Shown here: piece by piece, positions 12,051 through 25,600 of the stretch | Position numbering within the stretch: position 1 is the stretch's first letter | How the letters are laid out: every line of letters begins with the position of its first letter | Notes under the pieces: generated by a model | What the model was told of the DNA's origin: nothing | The model's database searches: none | The model's input: only the letters and a program-made list of their open reading frames with translations | Made by a program: the position numbers and the translations under genes | NCBI GenBank assembly: GCA_019095985.1 | Contig: CM032664.1 | Location: forward strand, 24,542,611 to 24,606,610 | Reading direction: 5' to 3' | Length of the DNA stretch: 64,000 bases | DNA from: Streblospio benedicti | Taxonomy: Eukaryota > Annelida > Polychaeta > Spionida > Spionidae

Positions 12051-13479
12051 CTGCCAATGAAGATCACCTCTGTAAACAACCACCTCTCACATAAGACACG
12101 TATTGCAATACAAATATGCATAAAGTTTCTTACGAAAGGTTGTATAGTACACGTCTTTGCATATGATAAAAAACAACAATAGTGTCCAACTTGGTATAGT
12201 CTTCGACAATTACACTGATGAGACCCAGAGTCTTCCTCGCAAGCACGAGACCGTAAGTCAGGCTGGTTGGATGACTAGAACTGAAGCTGCCAAGTTTGTC
12301 AAGCTCCGAAGCATCTCGTGACTGTCAATAGACAGTTGACCGAGACTGAGGCTTGTGAACCCACGGTTTGCTCATGTGACACTGGTTAAAAAAAAGGCTT
12401 TGCCACTGTTGGACACGTCTGTAGCAATAGCTTCAACTTGTCAATATATTTAAAATAAACTGTTCATGAAAGCCACCACATCCAACATAAATATATCATT
12501 CAATAATTAGACATAGCAATCATACTCTAGAGAAAGAGCAAAGCATTATTGGCAACATCATTAAGATTACATTGACGAATATGCATGGTGCACTATATTT
12601 CATTTAAACTTACGTTTTATGACCATAACCATTTCCACTAAGGTAGTGAACAGTAAATTTGGCTAGCGGTAGCCAATGCTTGGTATTGAATGTTCACGCG
12701 ATATATGTGCTGTATCAAGGTGGAATCTCGCCAATTTAAGCTCCTGACTGTCAGGCTGATGCTCAAATCCAACTTCTCTAAGAACACGCAAGTTTGTGAA
12801 ACTTAACCTTTATGCCACCGACATCTGGACAATGTGACATTCATTGAAATATAATGACAGTTTCTAGCACAATGGCAATGCCCGTCTCAACATTAGCTCC
12901 CAAATTCAATAACTGGCAGAAAATAGCATCAAAAACACAAAAAGAGTGTGAGCAACTCTACCCTAATGCCATTACAGCACAAAGCATGTGCACCACGTCA
13001 CAATCTCCCGGCCAAATAATAACATTGCCGTGGCAAAGTAGCAAAAGGGTGCTTTTTTCAACACAAAAACGCTTATCGCATGAAATGTGTCACTGCATGG
13101 GGTCCGAAAATATTACAAATGATACTGGGTTGTCATTTAAGCATTGTAGGCAGAACCTTTCGAGACATGGCTACTCATTATCACAATCAAGGCAAATAGC
13201 TGTCTTTAAAACTGTCTAGGCATATCCCATTAACTTCCGTATTGGCTTACTTCCATTGACAGTGTATCTCTCAAAGAAAATGGCTTAGCGTAAATACATA
13301 TTACACCCACCTCCAGCACCCACAGGGTCTCAAAACCAGGACCTTCCGTTCACAAGACCCACTACCACCTACACCTTCGACCACACGATGATTCATATCG
13401 TACCCATTCCTCTGCCAAGAAGAAATAGAGAACAAATATATAGAAACATACCTCCGCACTGAACTTCACCCGGTGCAGG

Positions 13480-13600
13480 GTCCTCCCAATGCTGTTAGCC
13501 TCGCATTGGCGCCGTGTCCCGGCGGCGGCACAGATCAGCGCCACTTTTGATGCCGCCGGTTCACACAGGCGGCTCGCGTGTCAGGCGATTGACAGAAAGG
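13480..13600 (-). CDS. Weak candidate exon on the minus strand
   Basis: On the minus strand a GC-rich open frame reads RLCEPAASKVALICAAAGT, then RRQCEANSIGRTLHRVKFSAE, and meets a good donor (gag|gtatgt) at the plus-strand position of about 13450-13455. CpG density is much higher than in the flanks. It could be the first coding exon or 5' UTR exon of a minus-strand gene, or a CpG-rich regulatory patch. No second exon was found. Confidence 0.22.
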
Positions 13601-13629
13601 CCACGTTGGCAAGATAGACGATAATAGGG

Positions 13630-13692
13630 GACTTGTGCGTGCGTGTGTGGGCAGGTGGGGTGGGGGCGGGGTTGGGAGTTGGATGGGGGTAG
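13630..13692 (+). repeat. G-rich, GT-rich tract
   Basis: Starts with gtgcgtgcgtgtgtggg and continues with at least five G runs of three to five bases; quadruplex-capable. Confidence 0.65.
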
Positions 13693-15290
13693 TCTGTTAA
13701 TCTGTTAACCTTAACTTCTGGGTTTTACCACTTCTTTAAGAAGAACACATGGCACCTGTGTATTGTAAGTATTGTGCTTTTACGTAGGGATGGATGACTG
13801 TGCACTGTGGCCCATGAGTTCCTAATAGGGCCAGCTGTAATACATGGCTATTTTACATTTCTTGCAATTCCGGTTGCGTGTCGGCTCTTTGAGAAATTGT
13901 ACAACCCCGGACGAGGACGATAACGGGTGAAATGGGATTTAGTGGGTGGGGCTGGGAGTAACAGAGTTTTCATAGATGACTTCTGTAAGATGATTGTCTT
14001 TGAATGTGGGCACTTCTCTATTAGAACCAATCCGTGCAAATGTTATCCAAGTCTACTAGTGTTATATTAAGACTCATGCGGCAGGGATAGGCCTTGTTAG
14101 TATTTGAGACTGCTATGAGCCTCTTTAGAATATTTTTTCCAATGAGCAAATGGAATAAACGTTTAGGCACATGATTTAGACAAGATACCACAGTATATTT
14201 TGGCTGAGAACACACACATTTCACATACATGTACATCTGGACACCCTGTTTATCATCACGTGTGCACAGCCATACAAGCCCTAGTTTCCACAGAATGCAA
14301 ACCTAAATTGCACCGGTATTGGTGACGTAGAAAAGCCTAGACCACTGTACTGAAGCTGCTGGCATCAGGTTAAACCAGAATCACGAATCACGCTCAAGCA
14401 TTAGACTCATATATCGAGCATTTCAGCTTGCATGTCAATTGCATTACAAAAGGACTGATTGACCAAAATTCCATTTGCATGGTAAAGGTCAATGGTTGGG
14501 ACAGCAAGAACGCCAACTTTAAATCTGCGCGGTGAGGACACTGCCAGCAGCTGTGCTTAAGATATTATACTATGACCAAATGGAAGCGTTTGTTCAAGTT
14601 AAGATGGGTAGTCAGTTTGATAGATATGACAGATAGTATGAATACTTACATATTGTGATCATTGTTTGTCTACCTCTTGTCTGTGAGATGGCAGGTAAGT
14701 GGAAATAGCTTTTTGAGACAACTCAAGAAATCTTGGGGCGATCGCAAGCGGTTATGGTACAGAGAATTGCTTCCTCACAGCATCGGCCACGCATGTTCCA
14801 CAGAACGTTTTAATGTGTCCTTCAAATTTAGACAAATCGCCATTTTCACACCCTGCTGATGTGTCCATGGAGACCAGAGATGATACGTCAACGGCGGGAT
14901 GAGCAGGGTGTATGGTCCTCAATTCCCATGAAAGCAACTGAATACTTTTATGTGCCTACCTTGTTATAGTCTTACACATCAATACACAATCTCATTTGAT
15001 CAATCAATGTCCTGCAAAAAGAGAAAAACACATGCAATTACAATTCCATTACAATAACCATATGTAAATGCATCAGCCTGCAGTGCTGAGTACTGTGTAC
15101 AGACAATTGGTGACAGCTTCAACATGCATCGTGCCAATCAATCACAATTAACCTTGAACTGTTTCCTACAATTCCTCTCTCCTTCTTCGCAATCAATAAA
15201 GTTACAAGTTGTGTATTGCAAAAGCATGTTTATTCATTGGAACGTGTAATATGGACATGTATTGTGTTTGCATTACGTCTAATGGTGTCT

Positions 15291-15425
15291 TAAGCCCCAG
15301 TCATACGGTCTCAAATGCTCATCCCCGAATGTTTACCGACTAGCAGAAAATGATAAATACACCGGTGAAAGATGATCATGTCTTTGAAAACATGTCTATG
15401 ACGAGCCAATGTACCAATATGGGAT
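15291..15425 (+). repeat. TAAGCCCC(A/G)GTC-type element copy 1
   Basis: Begins taagccccagtcatacggt and includes gataaata, gatcatgtctttgaaaacat and gtctatgacgag. Aligns over about 135 bases with 55280-55435 at roughly 60% identity by eye. Could be a non-autonomous DNA transposon relic; terminal inverted repeats were not established. Confidence 0.55.
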
Positions 15426-15744
15426 TTTGACATAACCATTATAGTTATTTATCTTACAGCCCAAAGAAGGCCATCATGGCTAAGCCACAATAAGTATTAC
15501 ATGTAAATTAACTTACACCTCACGCTTGAATAATGCAACTTGTATGCAAAAACGTCACTCAAAAATGCTGAACCTAAATCCGTTTCCACGCACAACACTG
15601 CCCTGAGTGTCCGCGGTAATGGTCCAAGTGACAGTGCGGATTGTGAGAGCATCTTCTGTGACAGGGCAAGTGAGGGGTGCTCACGGCGATGGTGGAGGAC
15701 TGTAGGAGGTGCAAATAGGCTCGCCCTCGCTTTATTCTGAGAGT

Positions 15745-16105
15745 GTATGTGTTTGCGGCTGGCTTGTTTGGCTGGCTTTGTGTCTGCATGTATAACTGAC
15801 TGTTCTGCTGGTTGATTGACGGGTTGAGTGTCTATAAAATTAATGTGTCTTTGGATCGAATGCTACTGGCTAGTTGTCTGGTTTGCTGATTAGTTGACTG
15901 GCACATGGAGTGCCTGCCTGCCTGCCTGCCTGCCTGCCTGACTGACTGACTGACTGACTGACTGACTGACTGACTGACTGACTGACTGACTGACTGACTG
16001 ACTGACTGACTGACTGACTGACTGACTGACTGACTGACTGTCTGTCTGACACGATATGAGGTTGGCTAGCTGGCAGACAGTGTGACAGGCTGACTGGCAG
16101 TAGAC
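15745..16105 (+). repeat. CTGN-type tetranucleotide microsatellite with decayed flanks
   Basis: The perfect core is about seven CCTG units (15911-15940), about 25 ACTG units (15941-16040) and two TCTG units. Flanks from about 15745 and to about 16105 are rich in decayed ctgg/ctga words (ggctggcttgtttggctgg; ggctagctggcag), which suggests an older, longer array. The SVSQ-repeat peptide on the other strand is an artefact of the repeat. Confidence 0.95.
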
Positions 16106-17040
16106 CCCCTGCAGGTATTCTTGTCGATATTTTGATGATTTTCATCAGCAACTATTTACATGTACATGTAGATTGACATTTGACAAAATGACTTGTATCG
16201 ACTTTAACCTGTACCACAGCTGCAATTGACACACCACTCCAAACCCGTTATAGGCTGCACTAATACGACTATTTCAGCTTCATTATCGGGACTGTCTGAC
16301 CCTCGGTGTACATGGAGAGACTGACCTTGTGCTGGGGACACGATCAAAGAATCAATTACCACTGACATTTGTCCGCAAGTGTGTGTTATGCGGTGAGCCG
16401 GTCTCTGATGAGGCATACGTACATGTACACCGAGAAACAGGATGATTTCAACGAAAGAGAAGATTCTGCAAACCCACAACCGCAAAACCCCAAACACACA
16501 CATATACATTATACGTGCCTTTCCCGAAGAAGAAAAAACTCCATCCCATCACTGCCGTGTCTCACACCCCAGCTGCCAAGGTGTGAGCCCTAAACACTGT
16601 TCTGCCATCACGGGCTGTACGTACAACACCTCTCCCCACTTAGCTTCATCTGTTATGCCACACTTGTGCTAACCCGCTATCTTTATCACACCTCAGGTGG
16701 CAGCATCTTTAAGTGGAGAACCGTGTCCTTAGGAGCGGTGTTCATTATGGGGGGTGGTTATGTGCAGGATTGAAACTGGACTGATATATTGTTTCTTTGA
16801 ACTTGTGATTTTGTCTGTTATATTGCATTTGTGTTGTATGTTCACTCTGTAATGTCCTTAGTAAGCTCATTGTTGATGAAAACTTCTATGTTCACTAAAT
16901 TGGAGAAAGTAAATAACTACTCTCCCAATTATTATTGAAGTGCTTATTTCGTAAAGTTTTAGTGTTCCTACACAAAACATTGCTACGCACAAACTTCAAG
17001 GATGATGAATTAGTTTGATGTGGCCTTCCAACAATCAATC

Positions 17041-17080
17041 TGTAATTTCATGTTTATTGATCTTTTGGCAATAATCATAA
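17041..17080 (+). repeat. Direct repeat, copy 1 of 2
   Basis: Tgtaatttcatgtttattga followed by tcttttggcaataatcata recurs at 19460-19499 with three differences (tgtaatgtcatgtttattgg, tcttttggacaataatcata). Flanks do not obviously match. Confidence 0.6.
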
Positions 17081-19459
17081 ACATGCGCTTTTGTGCCATA
17101 TGTTTTGGAGAGGTGACTTGAATGGGCAGACTTCACTCATGTGCAGGGACCTTTAGAATGAACTCCGTGTTCCCTTTTTGGTAATGGTTGTTTTATGGTG
17201 ATAAATGCATCTAGTATTGATAAGGTTTTGAGCAATTGGTGATTTTGTGATGATTTTATTGTGTTGTAATTCAATGGCTCAGTGCATTGTATTAGTTTTA
17301 AGACAACACCATTTTAGTCTTAGTGATTTAACTGCATAACATTCTCCGCTCAATTTAATTGAATAATAAAAAGAAAGATAATAAGAGTCAAACAAAAATG
17401 GCTGCAATAACCAGGGCAGAGTTGCATTCAATGAGGTGGAAAGTCTTACTACATGCATCAGCTACAAGCATAACCTAATGAGGCCCCGACCACCCCATCA
17501 CTGTATTGCACCCAATCTGTGGCCTCAGACCATGACAAATTCACCGTCTTGGGGCAGAAGAATACTCATCTATCTGCCTCTCCATCTGAGACAGTTACCT
17601 CGCCCAGAGCAGCCCACTGGACTATAAAATGACCATAACCAGCGGCCAAGGTTAATGGTGCACCATCGGAATGGGATGTGGAGGAGGGGATATGCATCAT
17701 ATGTCTGACAAGACACCCTGACGCACAGAACTTAGCCACAGCCCAGTAAAGGATATCTACTCATTAACTCAGTACTAGTGGTTGAGCCTTTGCTTGATTC
17801 TCTACAATGTTTTGCACTTGCTTTAAGTCCTGTGATATACAGTGATACACAGCTGGGAGTTATGGCTGCGTACTCTGTCCCGGGTTCTGTGCATTATGAG
17901 TGGGATTTACCAAGGTTTATATGAATACTTATAGGTTGCTGACCTGACAAACTGAAACTGGTCTAGGTGGTTCCCTGCTACTTTCAGTTCAGTTTGCTTC
18001 ATATGAATATCAGGTATTTTTTGTGGCTCATTAGTGGTTCTAACTAATAGACCTTGTTATATTGATGACCTGACAACTTGGAACTGTTTTGTATAGTTAC
18101 ATTTGTTCAGTTCTATTTCCCTGCTATGATTTGTTGATGCTACAAATTACACAAGCCTGGTTAACAAACGGAAAGTAAAAGACAAGAAAAAAACAGCCAG
18201 CCAAACCATTCAATCAGGACCAAGGACAAAGAGTGTACGGCAGTTAGACAAGAATTAAAGCCGCCTTTATTGTATTTGTGTAAGGGCGTAGGGCCTTCTT
18301 GATGACTTGTGTCCCTGTGGGAAAAACAATATAACCAAAGCCAGCCAATGTGACATGGCAGCTTTACCGTACAAGAACATTTAAATTACATGGCATTGCT
18401 CTTTTACAGAGAATGAGTTTGATTTAGATGGAGGGATATTGTACGTGTCACTGTGTCAATGAGTTAACTGCATTGAAACCTGAATTGAATCGCCCATGTC
18501 AGGTTTCTGTCGGTATGACAAGCTCCGTGGTCTATATATGACTATCTTGTTACACTAAATGACTACTCTGGTCGTCAAGATCAATATCATAGATAAGCTG
18601 TTAAACATTGCCATTTGCACTGTCAAGACAAATAAATCAGACAAATTCTGTACAAGTGAGACAAGCTCCATGTTTGTGTTCTATGGAGCACTTACATGTA
18701 CATGTACCATAATTTACATTGTTGAATGGGAAGTTGAAATACGCCATAATGAAATAGAAAAAAATCTTTGAAAGATTGTTACATTCTGTGACTTCAAGCA
18801 ATCCACGGAGTACCAAGGACAAAAGCTCCCCTCTTCATTTTGTTACACGCCGGGCAAACACCGTGTAAGGCTCAAGCCGCCATGTGTAAGACAAACGTTA
18901 GACTCATCAATCATCGCATAATTCAAACACATACATCTCTCAGTGTTCCCAGCAATATACAAATGGATTACCACCAGCACACCCCTCTAAGCCACAATCA
19001 TCACCCATACTCATCTCGAGGCTATGAGCCTATAAACTGTTGCTGCCGTCTGCACCAATATCACACCCTGACCCCGACCTTGACCCGCAACACCCACAGT
19101 GGCGGCGCCGAGGTTTTATGGGTGGTGAAAACTGTAAAAGTTGGTGTTATAGATTGGTAAAAACATTATGCTTGTAGAGGCTTCTCCTGTTCTGTTGTGA
19201 ATTTGTATGATTTGACATTTACGCGTCATTGAATATATAAATATACTACATGTACATGTAATATGTGTGGAAAAGAATAAGAAATGATTAGAGAGAACAT
19301 AAGATACTTTGTTGTCTAAAAATGTAACAATCCCATCATTGATTACAAAGTGTTCCTATTGTGGAGATGCCCATATTATAAGATTTTAATAGACCTATAT
19401 AAAACTTATATACAAACAAACACGAGGAATGATGCATCGCTGCCTTCTGACAAACAGCC

Positions 19460-19499
19460 TGTAATGTCATGTTTATTGGTCTTTTGGACAATAATCATA
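19460..19499 (+). repeat. Direct repeat, copy 2 of 2
   Basis: Partner of 17041-17080, same orientation, 2.4 kb downstream. Probably fragments of one interspersed repeat. Confidence 0.6.
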
Positions 19500-21330
19500 C
19501 GAAAGTGCTACGCATTTTGGAAATTTGGACATCACAAAGCTCATCATCAATATGTAGATTCATGACTAACATCTTTTCCAACGTGCACTTGGGTCAAGGT
19601 ATTGCGGTCTCGCGGTCAATTCCTCCCCAGGCCCACCCCATGATAGCGGTCAGGGCCGGTCACTGGCAGTCATTACACACATCTTTATGTGGATTGATCC
19701 AGGTTCCGCAGGTTATGGTCACACACAGAGGTCAATTGCTGGATCGAGCCGGGATTAACATGGATCTATAGAGCAAGGAGTGGAGAGTGTGACTCATGGA
19801 GGGGATGATGAGGGTGATGACTTGGGGTGTGAGGGAAGAAGCGCAGATGACAACATTTTATCCTTCGAGATCAACCAATGAACATACGCATATCCACGCA
19901 GTTATATATAGGCCATCTCATACAACACTAATTACATATTTTCTGCTTCACAGCTTTCATTACACTACTGCTTCGTTATGTTATAACAACCTGCAATATT
20001 TCATGATATGTTCACAACAGGAATGTCTTATTTGAAAACCAGTTAGACCCACGCACAAATGCGCTTGCCCCAACAGCTTCCCGATGGAACGACCTTCAGC
20101 CAGCCAGCCAACCACTCACCAACCAAAGTACGCATATGCACCATTCACACCATAAACTTCACCTCTCACCATTACATTATGATATATCATACGCCGCAGT
20201 TCAAGCACCACGTCCACCGCACGCAATATTTCTATCATAACCAGGTTAGAGTGCCGCCCAATGCCCAAAAGTGCGGCCGCCACAGCTGCCCCGCCTGTCT
20301 GGGCTCCCTCGTGGGCGGAGAGCCGTAAATATTTCAATGTGTTGCCTCATGAGCACGGCCTTGGTGAAACAAGTAGTTTTATATAGTCTGGGGTATATAT
20401 ACCTATAGTTGTGTAAATGCACATGTTGATTCACCTCTTAATATGAGGTATACAAATAATAAAAGCACAGTGTAGGTTTTTAACATGTGTTTTAATGAGA
20501 GAGGGCACTGTTTCATGATTAGTGATTCCGGCATGGTTGTCCTCCCATTTTGTCATCATTGAAATTGAGTGAGTTTAAGTTCACATGGCCATTTCAGTTT
20601 ACTTTTACTACAGAAAGTTTGAGAAAACTCACGTTTCTCCAATCTCCTTTATTAGTGCTCCTACTAGTCATATTCTAATGCGTTACAATAGGCATACAAA
20701 TGCTGTGGCGTAATGTGATGTTCTAAAACGCAAGGAATTAATTGTTTATTGTATCCAGGACAATATGTGTCATATATGTGAAGTCGTCTGCGCATTGTAC
20801 AATATTGAAAAACATTATCGTTGAGAACATCACCAAACATGTCAAAATATGTACTCCAAATCGTGAACATCACCAAAGGGATAAAGCACACCTACAACCA
20901 TTTCTATTTAGCATCAGTGTAAATTTTGAAATTTCTGAAAGTAATGGAATTCAAATGCATATTGCAGATAAATTACTTTGGCTTTTTCGTAATTCACATT
21001 AGCCCTTGACAGAAAGCATTTCAATGTGGATTTATTGTACCAAATTCTCACGCCATTGACCATGAAAATACTGCTATTGAGCTATATTTAGACATTGCCT
21101 CATGCGATGCATAAATCACCAATAACACTCAATATTCATACTGTTTCGATTTTCGGTTATAAGGTCACGTGTCATGTCACTAGAGATTTGTGCGGTGACG
21201 TCATGAATGAAGGGTTGTCTGAAATGGTCGGATACAAAGGTCACTGTGAACTGTAATGTCCTTTAGCGCTCTTCATACCAGAGCACAAATTGTCTATTAC
21301 CATCACCAAGGGGACATGGGGACTTTTCCC

Positions 21331-21440
21331 AAGTGATCTCCATTAAGAGATGTTTTTTTATTATTGAATCTGGTTGCAGTATTTTAGTTAAAGGAGATGG
21401 TCTGTTGTGGTATTGGACTTGATTGGAGGTTCAACTGTAT
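21331..21440 (+). repeat. Longer, decayed copy of the GGTGGTCT/TACTGTA family
   Basis: Aagtgatctccattaagaga, then after a T-rich insert ggagatggtctgttg and ggaggttcaactgtat. Start and end motifs are present but diverged. Confidence 0.5.
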
Positions 21441-22476
21441 ATGTAGTCCCTACCTACAGAAATACTGTACACCTTTCGATGAAGAATATAAGATAATCAA
21501 AACTAAATAAAACTGATCCTGTGTTTGTTATTTAAAATATCACTACATGTATCAAGATAAGATTTTGCATGTGTTGCATATCTCTGTTTATCCATATGCA
21601 GGAAATATTTTCGTTGGAAGCGTTGGATTGCTGAAAAGCACCACAACTTACTGTTTAAACGTGCACTACCAACTTGCATTCAAAACAGCTAGTAAGCAAT
21701 TAACAAACATAACAAACACTACACTACACCAGCCGTTTTGTTTATTCTGTAACTACTGATTATCACGAAAATCTACAAAGTATTCGCATTGTAAACATAA
21801 CAGTGCATTAATGGTGCACCTTGCCGCATGCCTTCGATCGATTTGACATTTTCCACAGATATGACATTAATCAGCGTAATTAAGTAAAGCAGCACAGTGA
21901 AGCCTTCATTGTTGATGGTGCCCATAATAAATGGGCCCTGTCCCTCTCCTGGGCTCGCAACAATTATGCATGGCCAAGCCAGTCATGTCAGTGATCTATC
22001 GAATCATAGGCTGGCCAATTATCTAATAAACAGCCATAAGTGTCGACTGTGTTTTTTTCTTGTCTTTTGGAGAGGCTGCTATGACTAGGGACGATAGGAC
22101 AGCAATAGGCAGAGTGATTAGATGTCATTAATCAATATGTAATTACATTTTAAATTTATGATTTTAACTGCAGTGTGTAATGTAGAAATAGATGTTTCAT
22201 GATGAATATTTTTGTCCTTCATTGCCTTTCTGTTGGAAACTGTTATTTATCACTGGATGCCTTCATCGCAAATTACTATTAAACCAATATCTGACTATTG
22301 CATTTATTTTGATTATCTAATACTTTGCTTCATGCTAGATATGCATCACCTGAACACAAATTTGGAAATTCCATATCCATCATTTTCAGCCAACTGTATT
22401 CACTTTAAAGGTTTGCGTTTCACACATATATTTTTCCTTTATCAACACTATATTCACAATTATGTCTATTTTACAG

Positions 22477-22633
22477 CCGTGGTTGAAGTGGAGGTAAAGT
22501 GCCGCTTCCCCAAGGACTGGAAGGGGCGCTGGTACCAGAGCGGGCTGGGCGATGTCATCATCAGGTCCAACCAGATCCAGAGGAAGGGAACGTGTGTGGA
22601 GCACCACAAGGACTACTGGCTCATGGAGAATGT
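22477..22633 (+). CDS. Exon 1 (first recognised), module A1 start
   Basis: Acceptor tattttacag precedes 22477 and donor gtgagt follows 22633. The exon enters with two bases of a split codon (phase 1) and leaves with two bases of a Val codon (phase 2). It encodes about 52 residues including VEVKCRFPKDWKGRWYQSG and later KGTCVEHHKDYWLMEN. The C-x-FP-x-x-W-x-G-x-W start is the hallmark of the N-terminal module of this family. GC content is far above the flanks. The start codon must lie in an upstream exon that I could not identify. Confidence 0.9.
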
Positions 22634-25600
22634 GTGAGTAGATACTAATGTTTCACTGGCACGTCCAGGTTTTCATGAAATGCTTCAAACACAGCTGTCG
22701 GTATGCATAGCATTTCAATGTATATTTGCTTAAAGGTTATGAATGATTTTATAAACAAAATGGGCTTATTTCCTTTTAAGGGCCAACTTACAAAGATTTC
22801 CATGAGACTAACCTTCCCGAAAGCGAACTGTAGTGTCATTGAGGGTGGGAAAAGGAGCCCCCCTCGATCTGCCGGTATATGCTATGTGCATGCGTGGTGA
22901 CAGTAGGGAAACGTTTTCCTATTCGCAACGGTGCTCCTTATTAGCTTTTATGATACTTGTAATGGTAAAACTATTCTGTAATCTTGGCCACACACGGACA
23001 TGACGAATGTGTGAGTTCTAGAGTTCCAGTTCATGTGTGTATAAAAGACAAGTGTAAGTAAATTTGGTGCAACCAAACGTTTTGTATTTTCAATAAAAAT
23101 CCTGACAATGTGTAACTGTCTGTTAAATGCATCACAGATCATAATAATGTCTCACATGATGAGTCAAACATGAATCAACATAGCATGCTATCCTATCAAT
23201 TCTGAATCTATAAATCTTCACTCTTGCTAATGCTCATAGTTCTCGGAAGTGGATCTTCAGCCATTGGGATTCACCGTGATTGCAAATGTCTGGATCAAAC
23301 TGATTCCCGGAAATGGATGTGCATTATGGGATAGGTTTTTATATGCAGATATGCTTACATTTATATGTGATTTTAGCCACTTTATATGGTGATTGAAACT
23401 CGAGTTGCTAGTTTCTATTTATATGATACATGCATAGAGAAACCGAAAAATGAAATGAAAGCTACTACATGTAATGTATAAGAGAAATCTTGGTGGAATC
23501 GTACCTTTTCTATGTAGTATGACTAAGTGTGTGCATATTTTTACTAAGTGGTGGGAGATTGATGATTAGTAAGTACGATCAGACACATGATGAATAGGGA
23601 ATGCAACTGGATCCGGTCCCCAAAATCCTTGTGATCGCCATCAACATCAGAAACGCATTAACATGGATTCCCAATCTCCATAGCAGTTCAAAATTGAAAG
23701 TCAATTCCCTGAACCTTTCCAAAACCAATCCTGTTTTATAAGAGAATGTCAAAATTTGCATACATCAATACCCAATAGCCTAAATACTAATAGTGCCTCT
23801 ATGCAAATTCAGTATTCCATTCATGCTAGATAAACATGAGTTCCGAGAAGGGGTTATCAAGGGTCGAAATTACCATTTGCCTTTTTGATAGACCTTAATG
23901 TGCATCTCCGCACTTCATGTTTGCAACAGTTTCCCACATGACACATTATGTACAAACTTTGCCCATAGGTACGTACAGCATATAGAAATATATGCGACTT
24001 GTCTAGCTGAGTAATATTTCTTACCAAGAAATATACATTCATCAGTACTACTCAATTTAGGGAATCATCAAACCCCACAACCCTCACCCTTTCAAACCTC
24101 CCTTCTCAAAAGTCATGTAGAGACTTAACATGCAGAAGCTCACAGGAATAATAAATCGTGTGTTGGCGTGACCAGATCCACGCAACTCTACACACAGTAA
24201 TGGAGTAAATGGACCTTGTTTCAATCAGTGTTTCTGTCTGCTAAAGACGTCGTCTGCCACCCGAGGGGTCGATCTGCAACTATGTGATAAAATGATATGT
24301 GATAATGTATTTTTTTCCTTCTGTGTCGATCATTCACGGTGTAACGTAGCGCAGAACCAAAGGCACCCAGGCACGGGAAGTCACCGCGACCCTGTCACAG
24401 CAGAACTATTTGTAAAACTAAGTATAACAATATACATCATTCAGAGTTAGTAGACGGTCCCCTAACTCATTAGGTGTTGTCAGATCGTATGCACGTCAAA
24501 TCCAGACAGGAAACCACCACACACATGTTGTTACCGTCCTTGGTTGTAATGACCATGGTGCGTTAATCAAAGACCGTGGTCTCCGCGGGGCGCAATGGTG
24601 AGACTGATACGGCACCTGGTCATTCGTCACAGTGGCTGTAACTGGCAGGTTTTAATTATGGCTGAGCTGTTGTTGGTTTCACTCATACAGTAGAACCCCT
24701 AAAGGACTTTTAGAGTTGTCAACACTGATAACAAGCAGTCACCCGACCACCCAGAGAACTAACATCCTACATGAAAGTGACCGATGGTATATAATTTTGT
24801 CCATAGTCACATTGGACAAGCCTGGTTACATGCAATATCTACAGGACAAACAAATGTACAGATAGCATTTACACTCAGCAATAACTGTGCGACAACTGTT
24901 TATAGTCTGCGCCGCAAATGCAGCTCTTGTTGGCCATTCGGCCATTCATCCTTGTAACAAATCACCCTGACAGCAAACATGAGCACAATCCTCACCCCCA
25001 CAAGACCCATTGCCCTTAACATCTCACATTAGATTGACTGATGGCCTAGCTTTTGTCCATGCTTAGACTCATCAATGCGGACCACCTCTAAACAAGAACA
25101 TCCTCTGTAAAGGGGCCATTTCTCATGATCATGGGCATTATAAAATGAGACCACCAAGAACCTACAAAAAAATTTTTTGTAGCCACGTGTAAGCCTTGAC
25201 AGTCAATGGTCTGGATAGAGAGGTTCTACCGCATTTCCAAATTACACAATGTCTGGTCACTGTGGACATGATTACGGAAATGAACCTCAGTCTAATCAAA
25301 GAGGCGCCGTCCGCGGAGGCGCGTGTTTGACATAGATAAGATGGCGGGAGCGTTTGAGCGTGCGTTCCCGCCGCTGTTACGGTGGTCACAGCGCAGATCC
25401 GTCATTGTTGGTCACTTTGATGGAGAGATAATGCTCCTATGATGTAAATGCGTCATGCACGAGTTGGGTGTGCAAAGGAGCGTGTGTTCCGTCCCGTGTT
25501 ACGGGGGTGATGCTTTATGATCTGACACTGCTTATTAGTTTGATGTCTAAATAAAGGCAAAGTTATCTTGGCACGTGGGCTCTGTATACGTTAGAATCTC

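Larger units (their letters stand above)
10831..15290. other. No convincing gene
   Basis: Includes a GTTTT run (11052-11070), a C-rich dispersed repeat (11868-12050), a GC-rich patch with a minus-strand exon-like segment (13480-13600) and a G-rich tract (13630-13690). The remainder shows no recognisable feature. Confidence 0.5.
16106..22476. other. No convincing gene upstream of exon 1
   Basis: Contains a pair of 40-base direct repeats (17041-17080 and 19460-19499), a decayed local duplication (17935-18130), and a repeat-family copy at 21331-21440. The first coding exon of the main gene should lie upstream of 22477, but I could not identify it here. Confidence 0.5.

Noticed and set aside
14650-14693. 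Open stretch IIVCLPLVCEMAG before a gtaagt donor, also in phase 1
   Set aside because: No in-frame ATG between it and an upstream stop, and no acceptor that would justify an internal exon.
15870-16151. 93-residue SVSQ-repeat protein on the minus strand
   Set aside because: It is just the translation of the ACTG microsatellite.
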